A DNA stretch of 35,529 nt, from assembly GCA_003551645.1 (NCBI GenBank), contig PUND01000052.1:1-35529 (forward strand). Direction: 5' to 3'. Source of the DNA: Phycisphaerae bacterium (GTDB taxonomy: Bacteria > Planctomycetota > Phycisphaerae > SM23-33). Position 1 is the stretch's first letter, and each line of letters starts with the position of its first letter. Positions 1 through 6,509 of the stretch are shown here, in pieces. Below the pieces are notes generated by a model. The model searched no databases and was not told where the DNA came from. It saw only the letters and a program-made list of their open reading frames with translations. Position numbers and translations under genes: made by a program.

Positions 1-136
1 AGGTCGGGCGGTTTCGACAGGTCGGGGGCTTTAACCGGTAACATGCCGGTAAACGCCGGAAACGACAGGCCCGGCTTACGTTCACCCACTGCCCAGCCAC
101 CTACGCACTTGTATCCAATCGCCTTATATCGCATCT

Positions 137-163
137 GCCCGGCCGCGGCCGGGCTGCTTGTTT
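137..163 (+). terminator. Possible intrinsic terminator upstream of uvrA
   Basis: A near-perfect palindrome forms a seven-pair GC stem (137-143 with 148-154) around a CGCG loop. It is followed by TGCTTGTTT, a weak T tract. It would end transcription arriving from the left edge. The uvrA promoter-like elements begin immediately after it, which supports a transcription-unit boundary here. Bases 1-136 hold no gene I can support. Confidence 0.4.
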
Positions 164-190
164 GCCGCCTGTCGGCCTGGCGGTTATACT
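162..190 (+). promoter_or_regulatory. Candidate sigma-70 type promoter of uvrA
   Basis: TTGCCG (162-167) and TATACT (185-190) are separated by 17 nt. This predicts a transcript start near 197, about ten bases before the ATG at 207. It argues against an upstream in-frame ATG at 162, which would lie inside the -35 element. No LexA-like operator was seen. Confidence 0.45.
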
Positions 191-206
191 GGCTGGATTA
201 TCAGCG

Positions 207-3200
207 ATGGCAAAGAAGCGGAATACAACCTCAAAGGCCGGCAAGGCCCGCAAGCGGTCGAGTTCGGCCAAGCCATCGAGGGCGAAGGCCGAGCCGAAGC
301 CGGCCCGCAAACGGACGAGTCGTAAGACCCCGGCGGCGGAGCTGGTCGAGCAGGTCGGCGACGCCCGCCGGGAAATCGTCGTCCTCGGGGCGAAGGAGCA
401 CAACCTCCAGGGCGTCAACGTCCGCATCCCGCGCGACAAGCTGGTGGTGATTACAGGGCTGAGCGGTTCGGGCAAAAGCTCGCTGGCGTTCGACACCATC
501 TACGCCGAGGGCCAGCGCAAGTACGTCGAGAGCTTGTCCGCCTACGCCAGGCAGTTCCTGGAGCAGCTTTCCAAGCCGGACGTCGAGCACATCGAGGGGC
601 TTCCGCCGACCGTGGCCATCGAGCAGCGGTCCGGACAGGCCAACCCCCGCTCGACCGTGGCGACCATCACCGAGATTTACGACTACCTGCGGCTGCTTTT
701 CGCCCGCGTGGGCGAGCCGCACTGCTGGATATGCGGCCGGCCGATAACCAGCCAGACCGTCTCGCAGATGGTGGACGCCATCTTAGAGTTGCCTGAGGGC
801 ACGCGCTTCATGGTGCTGGCGCCGGTGGTCCGCGGCCAGAAGGGCCAGCACACCGAGCTTCTCCGCCATGCGCAGCGCGAGGGCTACGTCCGCGCCCGCA
901 TCGACGGTAAAATCCACGACCTCAAGGAACCGCCGGAGCTGAACAAGAACAAAAAGCACCACATTGACGTTGTGGTGGACCGGCTGGTGCTCAAAGACAC
1001 CGTCCGCATCCGGCTCTCCGACAGCATAGAGACCGCCCTTGCCCTTGCCGGCGGGCTGGTGCGCATCTGCTACGAGCCGGGCGACAAAAAACCGGCCGAA
1101 GCATCGCGTTCCGGGCGGCAGACGCCGAAGCCCACCACTCGCGACCTGCCCGGCTGGAAGGACTGGCTCTTCAGTGCCACCTACGCCTGCCCGGAGCATC
1201 AGCAGGCGAATCTGGAGGAGCTGTCGCCGCGGATGTTCAGCTTCAACAGCCCCTACGGCGCCTGCGACGAATGCGACGGGCTGGGGACCATACTCGAGTT
1301 CGACCCGGACCTGATAGTCCCCGACGCCGGGCTGTCGCTGGTCCAGGGCGCCGTCGATGCCTGGCGGCGCGGCGGCAAGCGGATGAACATCTACTACAAC
1401 CGCCTCATCCGCCAGTTCTGCCGGAAGTACGACGTGCCCCCGAACCTGCCTTACGAAAAGCTCGACCAGGACGTGTGCGACCTGCTGCTCTACGGCGACG
1501 AAAACAACGACTGGGAAGGCGTCATACCCAATCTGGAGCGCCGCTGGCAGCGGACCGACAGTGAATACGTCAAGCAGCGGCTGCACGGGTACCTCTCCGA
1601 GCAGCCGTGCAACACCTGCGAAGGCGCCCGGCTGAAGCCGGCCTCGCTGGCGGTCACCGTCGCCGACAGGAACATCCACGACGTCACGCGGATGTACATA
1701 GCCGAGGCGCTGGAGTTCTTCAGCGACCTTGAGCTGGACGCCGAGCGAAGCCGGATAGCCGAGGTCATCCTGCGGGAAATCACCCACCGCCTGACGTTCC
1801 TGCGGGATGTGGGGCTGGGCTACATCACGCTGGACCGCACGGCCGCGACGCTTTCGGGGGGCGAGGCGCAGCGAATACGCCTGGCCACGCAGGTCGGTTC
1901 CGGCCTGGTCGGCGTCTGCTACGTGCTCGACGAGCCGACCATCGGCCTGCACCAGCGAGACAACCGCCGGCTGATACGCACACTCACGCGGCTGCGCGAC
2001 ATGGGCAACACCGTGATAGTCGTCGAGCACGACGAGGCGACCATACGCTCTGCCGACGAGGTAATCGACATGGGCCCCGCGGCCGGCAAGCACGGCGGGC
2101 GGATCATCGCCCAGGGCACGCCGGATGAGGTGTGCGGTTCGGAGGAATCGGTCACCGGCAAGTATCTGTCCGGCAGGATGCGGATAGCCCCGCCGCGCAG
2201 GCGTCGGAAGATGTCGGCCGGCAAGTGCGTGGAGCTTCGCGGCTGCCGCGAGAACAACCTCAAGGACATCGACGTGAAGTTCCCGCTCGGCGGCATCATC
2301 TGCGTCACGGGCGTATCCGGCTCCGGAAAGAGTACGCTGGTGAACCTGACTCTGCTGCGGGCGATGAAGCGGCGCATCTACAGCTCGCGCGAAAAGCCCG
2401 GCGAGTTCGACAAGATCCTCGGCGTCGGGCGGGTGGACAAGGTAATCGAGATCGACCAGTCGCCCATCGGCAGGACGCCGCGGTCCAACGCGGCCACATA
2501 TACCGGCGTGTTCGACCTTATCCGGCAGCTATTCTCCAAGACACGCGAGGCGAAGATTCGCGGCTACAAGCCCGGCCGGTTCAGCTTCAACGTCAAGGGC
2601 GGGCGATGCGAGGCCTGCCAGGGACAGGGAACCAAGCGCATAGAGATGCACTTCCTGCCGGATGTGTACGTCACCTGCCAGGAGTGCAAGGGCGCACGCT
2701 ACAACCGCGAGACGCTGGAGGTCCGCTATCGCGGGAACAATATCGCCGACGTGCTCGATATGCGGGTCGAGGATGCGCTGAGCTTTTTCGAGAACTTCCC
2801 GAAGATCAAGCAACTGCTCCGGGCGCTCAACGACGTGGGACTCAGCTACATCGAGCTGGGGCAAAGCTCCACCACACTCTCGGGCGGTGAGGCCCAGCGG
2901 GTGAAGCTCGCCACCGAGCTGGGAAAGACCCCCACCGGACACACACTCTACGTGCTGGACGAACCGACCACCGGCCTGCACTTCGCCGATATACACAACC
3001 TGCTGAACGTGCTCAACCGGCTGGCCGACATGGGCAATACCGTCATCATCATCGAGCACAACCTCGACGTCATCAAATACGCCGACTGGATTATCGACCT
3101 CGGCCCCGAAGGCGGCGACGACGGCGGGCAAATCCTGGCCGAGGGGACGCCCGAAACCGTCTCCGACCACGAAACGTCCTACACCGGAAAGTTCCTCGCC

Positions 3201-3242
3201 CCGCACCTGCACGGCGCGACGGCCGCCGAGCCGGCCGAGTAA
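207..3242 (+). CDS. uvrA: UvrA, excinuclease ABC subunit A
   Basis: UvrA is the damage-sensing ATPase of nucleotide excision repair. It loads UvrB on lesions and acts in the cytoplasm. The product is 1011 residues from ATG 207. Both ABC halves are intact. The N-terminal Walker A GLSGSGKSS is at residues 84-92, with signature LSGGEAQR and Walker B YVLDEPTIGL. The second half has GVSGSGKST, a CxxC...CxxC zinc module (CEAC...CQEC), a second LSGGEAQR and YVLDEPTTGL. The first zinc module reads C-x2-H...C-x2-C, a known variant. The first 55 residues are a Lys/Arg/Ala/Pro/Ser-rich tail absent from standard UvrA, which normally begins at the equivalent of residue 56 (EIVVLGAKEHNL). No clear SD precedes the start, so the leader may be very short. 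Confidence 0.97.
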   Translation: MAKKRNTTSKAGKARKRSSSAKPSRAKAEPKPARKRTSRKTPAAELVEQVGDARREIVVLGAKEHNLQGVNVRIPRDKLVVITGLSGSGKSSLAFDTIYAEGQRKYVESLSAYARQFLEQLSKPDVEHIEGLPPTVAIEQRSGQANPRSTVATITEIYDYLRLLFARVGEPHCWICGRPITSQTVSQMVDAILELPEGTRFMVLAPVVRGQKGQHTELLRHAQREGYVRARIDGKIHDLKEPPELNKNKKHHIDVVVDRLVLKDTVRIRLSDSIETALALAGGLVRICYEPGDKKPAEASRSGRQTPKPTTRDLPGWKDWLFSATYACPEHQQANLEELSPRMFSFNSPYGACDECDGLGTILEFDPDLIVPDAGLSLVQGAVDAWRRGGKRMNIYYNRLIRQFCRKYDVPPNLPYEKLDQDVCDLLLYGDENNDWEGVIPNLERRWQRTDSEYVKQRLHGYLSEQPCNTCEGARLKPASLAVTVADRNIHDVTRMYIAEALEFFSDLELDAERSRIAEVILREITHRLTFLRDVGLGYITLDRTAATLSGGEAQRIRLATQVGSGLVGVCYVLDEPTIGLHQRDNRRLIRTLTRLRDMGNTVIVVEHDEATIRSADEVIDMGPAAGKHGGRIIAQGTPDEVCGSEESVTGKYLSGRMRIAPPRRRRKMSAGKCVELRGCRENNLKDIDVKFPLGGIICVTGVSGSGKSTLVNLTLLRAMKRRIYSSREKPGEFDKILGVGRVDKVIEIDQSPIGRTPRSNAATYTGVFDLIRQLFSKTREAKIRGYKPGRFSFNVKGGRCEACQGQGTKRIEMHFLPDVYVTCQECKGARYNRETLEVRYRGNNIADVLDMRVEDALSFFENFPKIKQLLRALNDVGLSYIELGQSSTTLSGGEAQRVKLATELGKTPTGHTLYVLDEPTTGLHFADIHNLLNVLNRLADMGNTVIIIEHNLDVIKYADWIIDLGPEGGDDGGQILAEGTPETVSDHETSYTGKFLAPHLHGATAAEPAE

Positions 3243-3244
3243 GA

Positions 3245-3278
3245 AGCCGCCGACACCGTCTCGCGGGTATCCGGCGGC
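3245..3278. terminator. Possible bidirectional hairpin after uvrA
   Basis: GCCGCCG and CGGCGGC arms enclose about 20 nt just after the uvrA stop, in the short gap before the convergent membrane-protein gene. There is no T run, so this is a weak terminator candidate based only on position and pairing. Confidence 0.25.
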
Positions 3279-3285
3279 GCCTCTC

Positions 3286-3930
3286 CTACTGCTGATACAT
3301 CTGTCCGAATGTTTCTGCCGGCTCTTTCCGCCAGGTCCTTATCTCCTCGCGAATCTTCCTTCGTCTGAACCAGATGAGGCAGAAGATCGGATACGCGACG
3401 CCTAATGCCGTCCCGACCACCAGACCGACCCACAGGGCGATCCTCTCGGCTTCCTCCATACGGCCCGAGATATCCGGTATCGCAACCAGCGTGAAAGAGA
3501 CGCCTATAACGGTAAGCGCCAATGCGGACCAGCCATATGCGAAGTGGATTCCCGCTGCCGCCGCCCGGCGCTTTACGAGCATGATGCCGCCGACAAGCAA
3601 TACCGCGTCGATAGCGATCAGCAGCAGCGACTGCACGATCGACCAGGACCTGAACCAGGCCGGAAACTGCCACTGCTGCTCCACGTAATCGGACAGCGCC
3701 ACCTCGCTGACAAGGTTTATGGGAATACAGACAAGCCCAAACGCGCCCCAGACAATGGAGATGACGCCGACAGCGATCGGCCAGGCGGACCGAGGAGGGG
3801 CCGCTTCGGTAGGCGCAGGCGGGGCCATGCCGGGATATCCGGCGTCCTGATGCGGCGGAGGCGGCGGCATGGTCGGTCCGGTCTGCCAGGAAGAATCTTC
3901 CGGCCGTGGAGGAGGTGTGTTTTCGGTCAT
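3286..3930 (-). CDS. Four-helix membrane protein with proline-rich N-terminus
   Basis: A 214-residue hypothetical integral membrane protein. The first 45 residues are Pro/Glu/Ser-rich and probably cytoplasmic. Four hydrophobic segments follow: about 48-74, 93-119, 128-153 and 166-191. The tail is basic and ends GQMYQQ. The Pro-rich head plus four helices resembles small planctomycete and actinobacterial DUF-type membrane proteins, but I do not recognise a named family. AAAGGGATC before the ATG is a plausible ribosome site. The gene is convergent with uvrA and monocistronic in appearance. Function unknown. Confidence 0.8.
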   Translation of the reverse strand: MTENTPPPRPEDSSWQTGPTMPPPPPHQDAGYPGMAPPAPTEAAPPRSAWPIAVGVISIVWGAFGLVCIPINLVSEVALSDYVEQQWQFPAWFRSWSIVQSLLLIAIDAVLLVGGIMLVKRRAAAAGIHFAYGWSALALTVIGVSFTLVAIPDISGRMEEAERIALWVGLVVGTALGVAYPIFCLIWFRRRKIREEIRTWRKEPAETFGQMYQQ

Positions 3931-4107
3931 GTGATGATCCCTTTCGTCTCGTGTCCCTATTGAAAAGATCTGCTGAATTACTCCCGGACGGTCTCTCCTG
4001 TGCCGCTCGGCTCCCGGCCGCTTTCCGCGGGCGACGCCGCCGGGGAGCGTCCCGGCCAGACACTATGCCACCATTACGCGCCCCGGAAGAACCGCCCCAC
4101 CGGGCCG

Positions 4108-5490
4108 TTAGTGGTCCACCGGCTCGCCGAGGATCTGTTTTATCTGCTCGAGTTTTTGATCCAGCAGGTCCTCGTCTCTGGCCTCCAGCGTCAGCCGCAG
4201 CAGCGGCTCGGTGTTGGACGGCCGGACGTTGACCCACCAGTCCTCGTACTGGCAGGTGACGCCGTCGAGCCAGTCGATCTCGGCGTCGGAGAGCGTCTCG
4301 GCAATTTCCTTCATCTTGCCCTGCTTGTCCTCAACCTGGAAGTTTATCTCGCCGCTGTGGCTGTACCTTCGCAGCGGAGAGATAAGCTCGCTGAAGGGCT
4401 GCTCGGTCGCCGACAGCACGCTGGCGGCCGTGGCGAAGGCGATCGCCCCGGAATCGCAGTTGTAATTGTCGCGGAAGTAGAAGTGCCCGCTCAGTTCGCC
4501 GCCGAAGACGCCGTGCCCGTCGGCCATCGCCTTTTTCATGTGGGCGTGTCCGACCCGCTCGCGCCGCGGCACGCCGCCGGCGGCGCGGATCTCCTCGGGC
4601 ACCACGCGGCTGGAGCGCAGGTCGTAAACCACCATCGAGCCGGGATGCTCACGCAAAAAATGCCGCGAAAGCAGCGCCGTCATCAGGTCGCAGCCGACGG
4701 TCTGGCCAGTCTCGTCCACGAACATGCAGCGGTCGGCGTCGCCGTCCATGCAGATGCCCAGGTCGGCGCGACTTCGCCTAACCGCCGTCTTGGTCTGCTC
4801 GAGGTTGGCCTCTACCAGGGGGTTCGGCGGGTGTGCGAAATCACCACCGTACTCGAAGTTCAGCGGGATTATCTCCAGGTCGGTCTCGTCGAAAATGGCG
4901 GGGAACATTTTTCCGCCCATCCCGTTGGATGCGTCCACCACCACCTTCAGCGGCCGGGGAGTGCGCAGGAACCTCAGCACGTGGGCGCGGTATTCCTCCC
5001 ACAGATCCATCTCGCCTACCTCGCCGAGCGATGCCCCGCGCGGCATCCGCCGAAGGGTGCTGACGATGTGACGGATTTCCTTCAGCCCGGTGTCCCAGCC
5101 GACGGCGCGGGCGCGGTAGCCGGATATCTTGAACCCGTTGTACTCTATCGGGTTGTGAGAGGCCGTCACCTGTATCCCGCCGCATGCGCCGAGGTGGTTT
5201 ATGGCGAAGTAGATCATCGGCGTGTCGCACTCGCCTATGTCTATACATCCGGCGCCGCTGGCGCTGATGCCCTCGATAAGGGCGTCCTGGAGCGGCTTGC
5301 TGTGCGGGCGCATATCCCGGCCGACGACGAGGCGATTGCTGGAGGCCTGCCCTCGCTCGTACCCACTGAGCAAGCTGCGCAAAAACTGCGCGCAGGCGTG
5401 TCCAATTTTCCAGGCGAGGTCCTCGTTGACCTCTTCGCCGTACAGTCCGCGGATGTCGTAGGCCTTGAAAACCTTTTCGATTACGGACAT
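4108..5490 (-). CDS. Phosphomannomutase/phosphoglucomutase
   Basis: A 460-residue alpha-D-phosphohexomutase of the AlgC/ManB type. It interconverts 6-phospho and 1-phospho forms of mannose or glucose to feed nucleotide-sugar synthesis for glycans. All four family signatures are visible. These are the phosphoserine loop TASHNP with Ser111, the metal loop DGDADR at 249-254, the sugar-specificity loop GELSGH at 331-336, and the phosphate loop RPSNTEP at 423-429 (usually R-T/P-SNTEP). The ATG at 5490 is chosen because MSVIEKVFKAYDIRG matches the family N-terminus and AAAGGGCACCAC precedes it. The frame stays open upstream to 5895 but crosses the small-RNA array. Mannose versus glucose preference cannot be decided from sequence. 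Confidence 0.93.
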   Translation of the reverse strand: MSVIEKVFKAYDIRGLYGEEVNEDLAWKIGHACAQFLRSLLSGYERGQASSNRLVVGRDMRPHSKPLQDALIEGISASGAGCIDIGECDTPMIYFAINHLGACGGIQVTASHNPIEYNGFKISGYRARAVGWDTGLKEIRHIVSTLRRMPRGASLGEVGEMDLWEEYRAHVLRFLRTPRPLKVVVDASNGMGGKMFPAIFDETDLEIIPLNFEYGGDFAHPPNPLVEANLEQTKTAVRRSRADLGICMDGDADRCMFVDETGQTVGCDLMTALLSRHFLREHPGSMVVYDLRSSRVVPEEIRAAGGVPRRERVGHAHMKKAMADGHGVFGGELSGHFYFRDNYNCDSGAIAFATAASVLSATEQPFSELISPLRRYSHSGEINFQVEDKQGKMKEIAETLSDAEIDWLDGVTCQYEDWWVNVRPSNTEPLLRLTLEARDEDLLDQKLEQIKQILGEPVDH

Positions 5491-5545
5491 GTGGTGCCCT
5501 TTCACTTGCCGTGGTTTAGGCTCGAGACGAACGCTTCGTAGAAAG

Positions 5546-5573
5546 ATTATCGGCTTGCCGGGGCGGAATGCAA
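5546..5573 (-). promoter_or_regulatory. Candidate promoter of the phosphohexomutase gene
   Basis: Read on the minus strand, TTGCAT (5573-5568) and GATAAT (5551-5546) are 16 nt apart. This would give a leader of roughly 50 nt. The -10 is good and the -35 weak. An AT-rich stretch, A7-GCGA-T7 at 5607-5624, lies just upstream, between this promoter and that of small-RNA unit A, and could aid either. Confidence 0.35.
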
Positions 5574-5633
5574 TGCCCTGCCGTGCATCGGGCGTATTCT
5601 TCGAGCAAAAAAAGCGATTTTTTTCCCGTGGTG

Positions 5634-5658
5634 CGAACCTTTGCCCGGAAACGCCGTA
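5634..5658 (+). promoter_or_regulatory. Promoter-like element of sRNA unit A
   Basis: CGAACC (5634-5639), 15 nt, CGTA (5655-5658). The same two boxes at exactly the same spacing precede units B, C and D, although the spacer here is unlike the others. The GAAC/CGTA arrangement resembles promoters of extracytoplasmic-function (ECF) sigma factors. Sigma identity is inferred. Confidence 0.55.
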
Positions 5659-5664
5659 GACAAG

Positions 5665-5800
5665 AGTGTTACCTCCTGTTAACATCGGCTCTAAGCTAGA
5701 CACGAAAGAAAGCAGTATCCGGGTCCGGTTCTCCTCCTTACCGTTTCCCGGGTACCAACGGCCCGCCGGGCCTCCCTCCTCCCGGCGGGCTGCTTTTTTT
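5665..5800 (+). ncRNA. Tandem sRNA unit A (most divergent copy)
   Basis: Predicted RNA of about 136 nt, from about seven bases after CGTA to the end of the T run. Three hairpins present C-rich single strands. The first is 5667-5684 (TGTTA/TAACA, loop CCTCCTGT). The second is 5719-5751 (outer CCGGG/CCCGG, inner CGGT/ACCG, loop TCTCCTCCTT). The third is the terminator stem 5761-5790 with loop CCTCCCTCCT. Each loop contains CCUCC, the anti-Shine-Dalgarno core. There is no plausible ORF. Sequence outside the loops and promoter differs from B-D, so loops and boxes are the conserved parts. Ends are inferred, not mapped. Confidence 0.65.
5761..5800 (+). terminator. Terminator of sRNA unit A
   Basis: A perfect ten-pair stem (5761-5770 with 5781-5790) and ten-nt loop, then TGC and seven T. 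A textbook intrinsic terminator whose loop is itself anti-SD-like. Confidence 0.85.
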
Positions 5801-5866
5801 CCGGCGGCAGCCGGGGCCTGAGAGGCCTCGACAAACCGAAAAAACCGCAACGGAACCTTGCGGGCG

Positions 5867-5891
5867 CGAACCAAAGGCACAACCAATCGTA
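5867..5891 (+). promoter_or_regulatory. Promoter-like element of sRNA unit B
   Basis: CGAACC (5867-5872), 15 nt, CGTA (5888-5891) followed by TCAA. The spacer sequence is unrelated to those of C and D, but box identity and spacing are kept. Confidence 0.6.
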
Positions 5892-5897
5892 TCAATT

Positions 5898-6036
5898 AGT
5901 GAAGTGCGAAAACGCACTTCGGGCTTCGAAGAAGAAGCCGAGCGCGAGTAGTCCGGGGCCGGTTTTCCTCCTTTCCCGGCCCACGGAAGACAGCGGCCAG
6001 CCGGGTCTCCCTCCACCCGGTTGGCCGCAACTTTTT
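5898..6036 (+). ncRNA. Tandem sRNA unit B
   Basis: Predicted RNA of about 139 nt. Its 5' part differs from C and D. It has an eight-pair hairpin GAAGTGCG/CGCACTTC with AAAA loop (5901-5920) and a six-pair GGCTTC/GAAGCC hairpin with GAAGAA loop (5922-5939). From about 5941 it matches units C and D closely. That part has hairpin GGGCCGG/CCGGCCC (5956-5962 with 5976-5982) with loop TTTTCCTCCTTTC, then the terminator hairpin with loop TCTCCCTCCA. Noncoding. Transcript ends are inferred. Confidence 0.7.
5993..6036 (+). terminator. Terminator of sRNA unit B
   Basis: A 13-pair stem (5993-6005 with 6016-6028, one G-U) with loop TCTCCCTCCA, then AAC and five T. Confidence 0.85.
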
Positions 6037-6066
6037 CCCGCGCCGCGGCAAGATATCCTCGGACGG

Positions 6067-6091
6067 CGAACCATCGGACATTTAGTGCGTA
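6067..6091 (+). promoter_or_regulatory. Promoter-like element of sRNA unit C
   Basis: CGAACC (6067-6072), 15 nt, CGTA (6088-6091) followed by TTAA. TATTAA at 6090-6095 could alternatively be read as a sigma-70 -10, but no TTGACA-like box sits at the right distance. Confidence 0.6.
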
Positions 6092-6097
6092 TTAAAT

Positions 6098-6231
6098 ATT
6101 GGAGCCGGAAGGAAGGATCCCGGCTCCGACAACCGAGCACAAGCAGTCCTGGGCCGGTTTTCCTCCTTTCCCGGCCCTCGGAAGACAGCGGCCAGCAGGG
6201 TCTCCCTCCGCCCGGTTGGCCGCAACTTTTT
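6098..6231 (+). ncRNA. Tandem sRNA unit C
   Basis: Predicted RNA of about 134 nt with three hairpins. The 5' hairpin GGAGCCGG/CCGGCTCC (6101-6108 with 6120-6127) exposes purine loop AAGGAAGGATC. The middle hairpin GGGCCGG/CCGGCCC (6151-6157 with 6171-6177) exposes TTTTCCTCCTTTC. The terminator hairpin exposes TCTCCCTCCG. The purine loop is partly complementary to the C-rich loops, so loop-loop contact within or between units is possible. Its terminator starts exactly 195 bp after that of unit B. Noncoding. Confidence 0.7.
6188..6231 (+). terminator. Terminator of sRNA unit C
   Basis: Stem 6188-6200 with 6211-6223 with one A-G mismatch, loop TCTCCCTCCG, then AAC and five T. Slightly weaker than B and D because of the mismatch. 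Confidence 0.8.
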
Positions 6232-6261
6232 GCGGCGCCGCGGCAAGATATCCTCGGACGA

Positions 6262-6286
6262 CGAACCATCGGGCAGTTAGTGCGTA
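6262..6286 (+). promoter_or_regulatory. Promoter-like element of sRNA unit D
   Basis: CGAACC (6262-6267), 15 nt, CGTA (6283-6286) followed by TTAA. The fourth instance of the same pair at invariant spacing. Confidence 0.6.
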
Positions 6287-6292
6287 TTAAGT

Positions 6293-6427
6293 ATTGGAGT
6301 CGGAAGGAAGGATCCCGGCTCCGACAACAGAGCGCGAGCAGTCCGGGGCCGGTTTTCCTCCTTTCCCGGCCCCCGGAAGACAGCGGCCAGCCGGGTCTCC
6401 CTCCGCCCGGTTGGCCGCAACTTTTTT
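6293..6427 (+). ncRNA. Tandem sRNA unit D
   Basis: Predicted RNA of about 135 nt, nearly a copy of unit C at exactly 195 bp offset. The 5' hairpin (6296-6303 with 6315-6322, one G-U) has loop AAGGAAGGATC. The middle hairpin (6346-6352 with 6366-6372) has loop TTTTCCTCCTTTC. The terminator hairpin has loop TCTCCCTCCG. Most differences between C and D preserve pairing, for example GGAGCC versus GGAGTC against GGCTCC. Loops are unchanged, which suggests selection on structure and on the C-rich loops. Confidence 0.7.
6383..6427 (+). terminator. Terminator of sRNA unit D
   Basis: A 13-pair stem (6383-6395 with 6406-6418, one G-U), loop TCTCCCTCCG, then AAC and six T. It separates the array from the J-domain gene. 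Confidence 0.85.
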
Positions 6428-6474
6428 GCGCCCGCCCACAGCCGAGCAGTCGCAGAAGGCCTGACCATGATGCG

Positions 6475-6503
6475 TTGGCCGGCGCAGCCGAGGCGTGTAG
6501 AAT
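6475..6503 (+). promoter_or_regulatory. Candidate promoter of the J-domain gene, leaderless
   Basis: TTGGCC (6475-6480), 17 nt, TAGAAT (6498-6503). The -10 ends six bases before the GTG at 6510, so the start codon would be at +1. No SD is present, which fits a leaderless transcript. Confidence 0.45.
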
Positions 6504-6509
6504 GAACGC

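Larger units (their letters stand above)
5938..6427 (+). repeat. Tandem direct repeat, 195-bp period (units B-D)
   Basis: Terminator stems start at 5993, 6188 and 6383, an exact 195-bp period. Units C and D repeat along the whole period. Unit B shares only the part from about 5941 onward plus its promoter boxes. Unit A shares only boxes, loop motifs and terminator plan. The gradient of similarity suggests stepwise duplication, with C/D the youngest. Confidence 0.85.

Noticed and set aside
4000-5541. Long plus-strand frame opposite the phosphohexomutase, and similar long antisense frames at 783, 10489, 17196 and 20933
   Set aside because: These are antisense shadows of high-GC genes; the opposite strand carries complete family motifs.
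5491-5895. N-terminal extension of the phosphohexomutase up to 5895
   Set aside because: The frame is open only because the GC-rich array lacks stops. The family N-terminus and SD are at 5490, and the extension crosses sRNA unit A.
5634-6427. CRISPR array
   Set aside because: Units are 195 bp with internal terminators and promoters; there are no short regular repeats with unique spacers and no cas genes.
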